Assembly (NCBI RefSeq): GCF_030269925.1
Contig: NC_085130.1
Coordinates: forward strand, 9,746,501 to 9,810,500
DNA length: 64,000 nt
Source of the DNA: Bombyx mori
Lineage: Eukaryota > Arthropoda > Insecta > Lepidoptera > Bombycidae
Direction of reading: 5' to 3'
The notes beneath the pieces are model-generated. The model saw nothing but the letters and a program-made list of their open reading frames with translations. It ran no database searches and had not been told where the DNA came from. The translations under genes were made by a program, and so were the position numbers. Shown here piece by piece: positions 59,745 through 64,000 of this stretch. Numbering within the stretch: position 1 is the stretch's first letter; every line of letters begins with the position of its first letter.

Positions 59745-59905
59745 ATTGGTCATTGGAGCTTGGGGCGTCCTCCAATCAGGTGGAATGACGACTTAGTGCG
59801 CACGGTGGGAAGTCGTTGGATGCGGAAGGCGGAGGACCGCATTATGTGGAAGGCATTGGAGAAGGTCTATGTCCAGCAGTGGGCAGATAAAGGCTGATGA
59901 TAATG
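59745..59905 (+). mobile_element. RTE-type LINE end with GATGAT tail
   Basis: Plus strand codes RWNDDLVRTVGSRWMRKAED and ends CAGATAAAGGCTGATGATAA. A second end of the same family lies at 37078-37170. Confidence 0.65.
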
Positions 59906-60800
59906 ATAGGGGTCATTCTTTTTATACGCGCCGTATCAAGATCAACTGCTTTCTTCACCAGACCCCGAATGCAGCTGGATAACCAAAGCTTCTTAAGACG
60001 ATGGTCGTAATTATTCGCGATTAAGCCGTGTACCGACACAACTATTGGAACAATGATGGTTGAATCAACATGCCACATAGCGGTAGTCTGATGGTGCCAG
60101 GTCTAAATATTATAATAAAGTATCCTTCAAGAGTAATGGAAAAGGATGGAGGAGGCCTTTGCCCAAATAGGGGTCCAGATCTCATAAATAGTACTTATAT
60201 TAAATAATTAATTAATTATAAGTAACCTTTAAAAATTTAATCTACAACTTACTAAACAAACATTGTGTTATATAAATAATTAATTAATTATAAGTAACCT
60301 TTTTAATTTTAAGCTACAACTTACTAACAAACATCACTACATAGTATAAAACAAAGTCGCTTTCTCTGTCCCTATATCCCTATGTATGCTTAAATCTTTA
60401 AAACTACGCAACGGATTTTGATGCGGTTTTTTTTAATAGATAGAGTGATTGAAGAGGAAGGTTCATATGTATAATAACATCCATTAAATAGTGGAGAAAT
60501 TAATAATAAATTACAGTTTCCGAAGCGAAGCGAGGGCGGGTCGCTAGTTGTTATAAATCGAGATTTGGATTAATGGCTTTATTATTATTATTATCCTTTT
60601 CTGCCTTCACGAGGTTCTCGTCATGAGGAATAGTGACATCAACCAACACTGCTCGACGCGCAAACCAATCTATTATCACAATGTCTTGCTTTTTGGCAAC
60701 AATATACCTATCCATGTTAATCGATCGGTCCCAGTAGAGCGTAACATGACCATTATCACTGGTTGAGGTTGGTAATGGTAGTAAGGCAGTAACTTTCACT
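59842..60800 (-). mobile_element. LINE polyprotein C-terminus interrupted by a Helitron
   Basis: 60551-60799 minus reads DIVIIDWFARRAVLVDVTIP; 59842-60078 minus reads WHVDSTIIVPIVVSVHGLIA and KAVDLDTARI. These are consecutive blocks of one LINE C-terminus. They are separated by the Helitron at 60334-60547 and about 250 further bases that include a direct repeat (AATTAATTATAAGTAACCTT at 60206 and 60280). Confidence 0.65.
60334..60547 (+). mobile_element. Helitron, family 3, within a degraded LINE
   Basis: Same termini as 44349-44554. Lies between two LINE reverse-transcriptase remnants that belong together (60551-60799 and 59842-60078). Confidence 0.78.
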
Positions 60801-61048
60801 GGTGGTAGGACCTATTGTGAGTCCGCACGGGTAGGTACCACCGCCCCGCCTATTTCTGCCGTGAAGCAGTAATGCGTTTCGGTTTGAAGGGTGGGGTAGC
60901 CGTTGTAACTATACTGAGACCTTAGAACTTATATCTCAAGGTGGGTGGCGCATTTACGTTGTAGTTGTCTATGGGCTCCAGTAACCACTTAACACCAGGT
61001 GGGCTGTGAGCTCGTTCACCCATCTAAGCAATAAAAAAAAAAAAAAAT
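60798..61048 (+). mobile_element. SINE Bm1 tail
   Basis: ACTGGTGGTAGGACCTATTG start, 14-base A-run end. Adjacent to, and possibly inserted in, the LINE remnant 60551-60799. Confidence 0.82.
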
Positions 61049-61797
61049 ACAACAGGATCAACAAAACCGTGTTTAGATTATTTATATCATTATTATTGAC
61101 GTGTTTTTGGTACAATATATAAAAAACAGCACAGAATATTCTAGTCAGAAAGACTAGATGAATGTGAGCTGACGTCCGACAGTGCAATTATCATGGTAAT
61201 CGCAGAGATCCATGTCGAAAACAAAAAGCCATTTTCAACAAACTTCCGTTTGGAAATCAACAATAAAATAAGAGAAAGTGCGTAACATAATTATCGTCGG
61301 TTGGATAGTTTTCGAGGTTATGTGTCAAAAACACCGAAATGTCTACTCGAATGTCAAATGAATGTAATTTATTTATGGAGGTAAAACTGAGGAGCGCACT
61401 CTCTGTTATAAAGAGTAGAATTTAGGAACGCCAGTTAAGTGTATTAAAATGTGTCCCCTGAAAGAGAGTCAATTAGGTGGGGCCACAGTAGGAGGTGGAA
61501 GGATTTTATAAACAGCGCCATAAGCTTGTCATTCTCAGCGGGTCGCGATTCCGATCCGGTAGTGAATTAATTCGCGAAGCAGTTACTCTTGAGTTGTTAG
61601 GTCTCCTTCGGAGACGCTCGGTCAACTGTTAGCAAATTCCACCCCCCCTGGCTGAGCCTTTGCTCGCCCAACTGTCCTGGTGAAACCGGAGAGGCTGCCG
61701 GGCTACCACTAATCCTCCGTTCGAGGGTCAACTCACTCCAGACTGTAAAGTAATCTGTTTTTTTTTGTTTTTGAGCCCAAGTAATCAATTAATTAGT

Positions 61798-62480
61798 CAT
61801 AGAGAGAGAGAGAGAGAATAGAGAGAGAATACACTTTATTGCACACCAAAACACAATTTACATTCAAAAAACAGATAAATTTGTACAATAGGCGGTAAAA
61901 GCGATCTCTTCCAGACAACCGTTTAATTTATAGAAATTCTGGAAAATATAAAAAAATATAGCAGGTATGTTGCGGTGTACTATAGATAATACATTATAGA
62001 AAATATATACATACAATAAACAAAATATATACCGTTTACATATAATATGAAATATATACTTATTATTATATACCAATATATATACTTACATACAATACAT
62101 ACTAATATACCTACTTACATACACATAATACATCAACAGTATGGAAATAATAAATGATGATGCAAACAAACAGCACTAAGAAGATAAGTAGTGTTCCTTC
62201 ACCATTCTTTTAAAACAGTTTAAAGTTTGAGCACTTCTCACTGCATCCGGCAGAGCATTCCACAATCGAACCGCCTGGACGGTGAATGAATGATCAAAGA
62301 ATGATGATGAATGCGCCGGCATTTTCAGTCTCAGGCTATTTGAGGCAGGCTAGTCATACCTATGTAAGAGTAATAATAAACCCACATAGATGCAGATACT
62401 CACACATACACAATACAACATGCACACGCCCACATATACATATATACACACATACACACTCACATGCATAATGACCCTCT
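61798..62480 (-). repeat. Reverse copy of the (CT)n-tailed family with CA-rich stretch
   Basis: (GA)n at 61802-61828, then ATACACTTTATTGCACACCA. Alternating AC-rich sequence at 62395-62470. Confidence 0.5.
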
Positions 62481-62692
62481 TAAATGATAACACCTAATGA
62501 TCTCTCAACACTAGTCAGCAGCATTCACGACTTATCTATCTTAATAAGGAGGGAGCCTGGAGATCAATAATACAGGTCTTTGAACCTAGTGCAGACTTCA
62601 GCTCTTTCAAAGGCTTAGAAAATAAATTAAAAGGTTAATTTCCATTTGTATTTGTACTATACCTTTAAGAGAGAAATATATTATTATTATTA

Positions 62693-62903
62693 TCTATATA
62701 TATAAAAATGAATTGCTGTTCGTTAGTCTCGTTAAAACTCGAGAACGGCTCGACCGATTTGGCTAATTTTGGTCTTGAATTATTTGTCGAATTCCAGAGA
62801 AGGTTTAAAAGGTAGATAAATATGAAAATTCTCGGAACTAAATAAAGTTTAGGTCTTTTATTTATCGATTGAGGCACTACGAAGTCTGTGCCGGGTCAGC
62901 TAG
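62693..62903 (+). mobile_element. Helitron family 1, short copy beside PARS2
   Basis: TCTATATATATAAAAATG start and GGGTCAGCTAG end, with an internal deletion; 59 bases past the PARS2 stop codon. Confidence 0.78.
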
Positions 62904-62961
62904 TTATTCATAAAAAAGGTAAGTTAAAATAAAACAGTTGTATTTTTTAATAAAAATATTT

Positions 62962-63586
62962 TTATGTACAATATTCCAAGTGCGCATATTTATCAGACAG
63001 GATCTGCACCAGCTCCTGTGCAGTGCACAGCTGCGTGGCGCCGTCGATGGTCACTTCGTATCTCGGGGGATTACTGCTTGATTCTTTACCGCACGCTATT
63101 ACTATCGGATATCCCATTCTGTGAACGAACATCAAATTTCCATATCCATACATAGCTAACATAACTTCGCTAACTAGGGTTGCGAGATTTTTTTTCAGCC
63201 TATAATAGGGAAATGCTTAAATAGGCAAGAAATACGGGAATTTAGTTTTTTAAAAAGTCCTTACATACGTTTAAATATATACATAATAAATAACCAGACG
63301 AAGAAGAAACAAACCTGTTCATCCCACGAATGTTGGCCCGATCTGGGAATCGAACCTGCGACCCTTGCCGCGACAATCAGGAACGCTAACTACACTATTG
63401 TTAGTCAGATTGGGTTGAAAATGTCAAATTCACTCACTTATCAGCCATGAGCAGTCTCTTTCCGATGGTGAGGCCGTGGCGGTCGTCGACCAGCACATCG
63501 GACCTCAGAGCCGGTACACTATTCAAAGCATCGTAGACCAACTTAACCTGGTCCATGCCGTGATCATTCCATTCTTTGGAGCCTTC
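62962..63586 (-). CDS. Mitochondrial prolyl-tRNA synthetase, C-terminal two exons (partial)
   Basis: Exons on the minus strand are 63586-63438 (149 bases, phase 0 to 2) and 63118-62962, ending in TAA at 62964-62962. The upstream exon reads EGSKEW, then LRSDVLVDDRHGLTIGKRL. The last exon gives MGYPIVIACGKESSSNPPRYE. This is the class IIa anticodon-binding domain of bacterial-type ProRS; vertebrate PARS2 has the equivalent GSKE, LDDRTHLTIGNRL and FGYPFVIIAGK blocks. The enzyme charges mitochondrial tRNA-Pro. The catalytic domain would lie beyond the right edge. The donor is AA|GTGAGTG and the acceptor TTCACAG. The assignment to the mitochondrial enzyme rather than another class II synthetase rests on these blocks. 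Confidence 0.75.
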
Positions 63587-63735
63587 CTGAAAATTTCAGA
63601 CCCCAATGGGTGAACAAGCTTACGGCTCAAACGCCGTTAAGTGGTTACTAGAGCCCATGGTCATCACAGAGCGAATGCCAACCACTCTGAGGATGTAGTA
63701 TCAATTGTATACTAGGCATAAATAGGCAGGTTTTT

Positions 63736-64000
63736 ATTTATTTTTTTATTTCTTAGATGGGTGGACGAGCTCACAGCCCACCTGGTGTTAAGTGGTACTA
63801 GAGCCCATAGACATCCACAATGTAAATGCGCCATCCACCTTGAAATATAAGTTCTAAGGTCTCAAGTATAGTTACAACGGCTGCCCCACCCTTCAAACCG
63901 AAACGCATTACTGCTTCACGGCAGAAATAGGCAGGGTAGTGGTACCTACCCGCGCGGACTGACAAGACGTCCTACTACCAGTAATTACGCAAATTATAGT
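63736..64000 (-). mobile_element. SINE Bm1, runs off the right edge
   Basis: Tail and the beginning of the body (GTAATTACGCAAATTATAGT) lie in the window. It lies in an intron or flank upstream of the PARS2 exon at 63586. Confidence 0.8.

Noticed and set aside
1..64000. CRISPR arrays, operons, ribosome binding sites, tRNA or rRNA genes
   Set aside because: The window is animal nuclear DNA. The only tRNA-like sequences are Bm1 SINE heads with degenerate A and B boxes.

Overview
The window is lepidopteran nuclear DNA, almost certainly silkworm (Bombyx mori or a very close relative). The basis is its repeats: more than two dozen copies of the tRNA-derived SINE Bm1, tails of two silkworm-type non-LTR retrotransposons, Helitrons with A^TC...CTAG^T ends, and two mariner copies. 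Genes are intron-rich, with GT-AG junctions, and lie in a sea of repeats. Exon models below come from reading splice sites and phases by eye and from recognising protein families; no search was run.

Layout. 1-3.3 kb (minus): 5' part of a PX-domain sorting nexin of the SNX7/SNX30 type, running off the left edge. 5.9-11.1 kb (plus): complete Cdk9 (P-TEFb kinase) in five exons, divergent from the sorting nexin. Its last intron carries a Bm1 copy, a Helitron and a mariner. 14.7-19.2 kb (minus): five exons of a gene joining a THAP DNA-binding domain, a long disordered Asn/Ser/Asp-rich region with an AT-hook-like motif, and four C2H2 zinc fingers. Its missing N-terminal THAP exon seems to lie at 29.7 kb on the opposite strand. 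25.8-39.2 kb (minus): complete six-exon GILT-family gene (gamma-interferon-inducible lysosomal thiol reductase-like), its introns swollen by a hAT element, a second mariner, MITEs and SINEs. 40-62.9 kb: essentially gene-free repeats, including a 1.39-kb direct duplication separated by an inverted copy of an upstream segment. 62.96-63.6 kb (minus): the last two exons of mitochondrial prolyl-tRNA synthetase (PARS2-like), continuing off the right edge.

The genes are unrelated housekeeping or regulatory loci rather than a pathway: transcription elongation (Cdk9), endosomal sorting (SNX), lysosomal or secreted thiol chemistry (GILT), mitochondrial translation (PARS2) and a probable chromatin or transcription factor (THAP-ZnF). 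The most unusual signals are the THAP domain split between strands, the duplication-inversion-duplication at 43.9-48.2 kb, and the two nearly identical DD37D mariners, one of which sits 42 bp from a Cdk9 splice acceptor.
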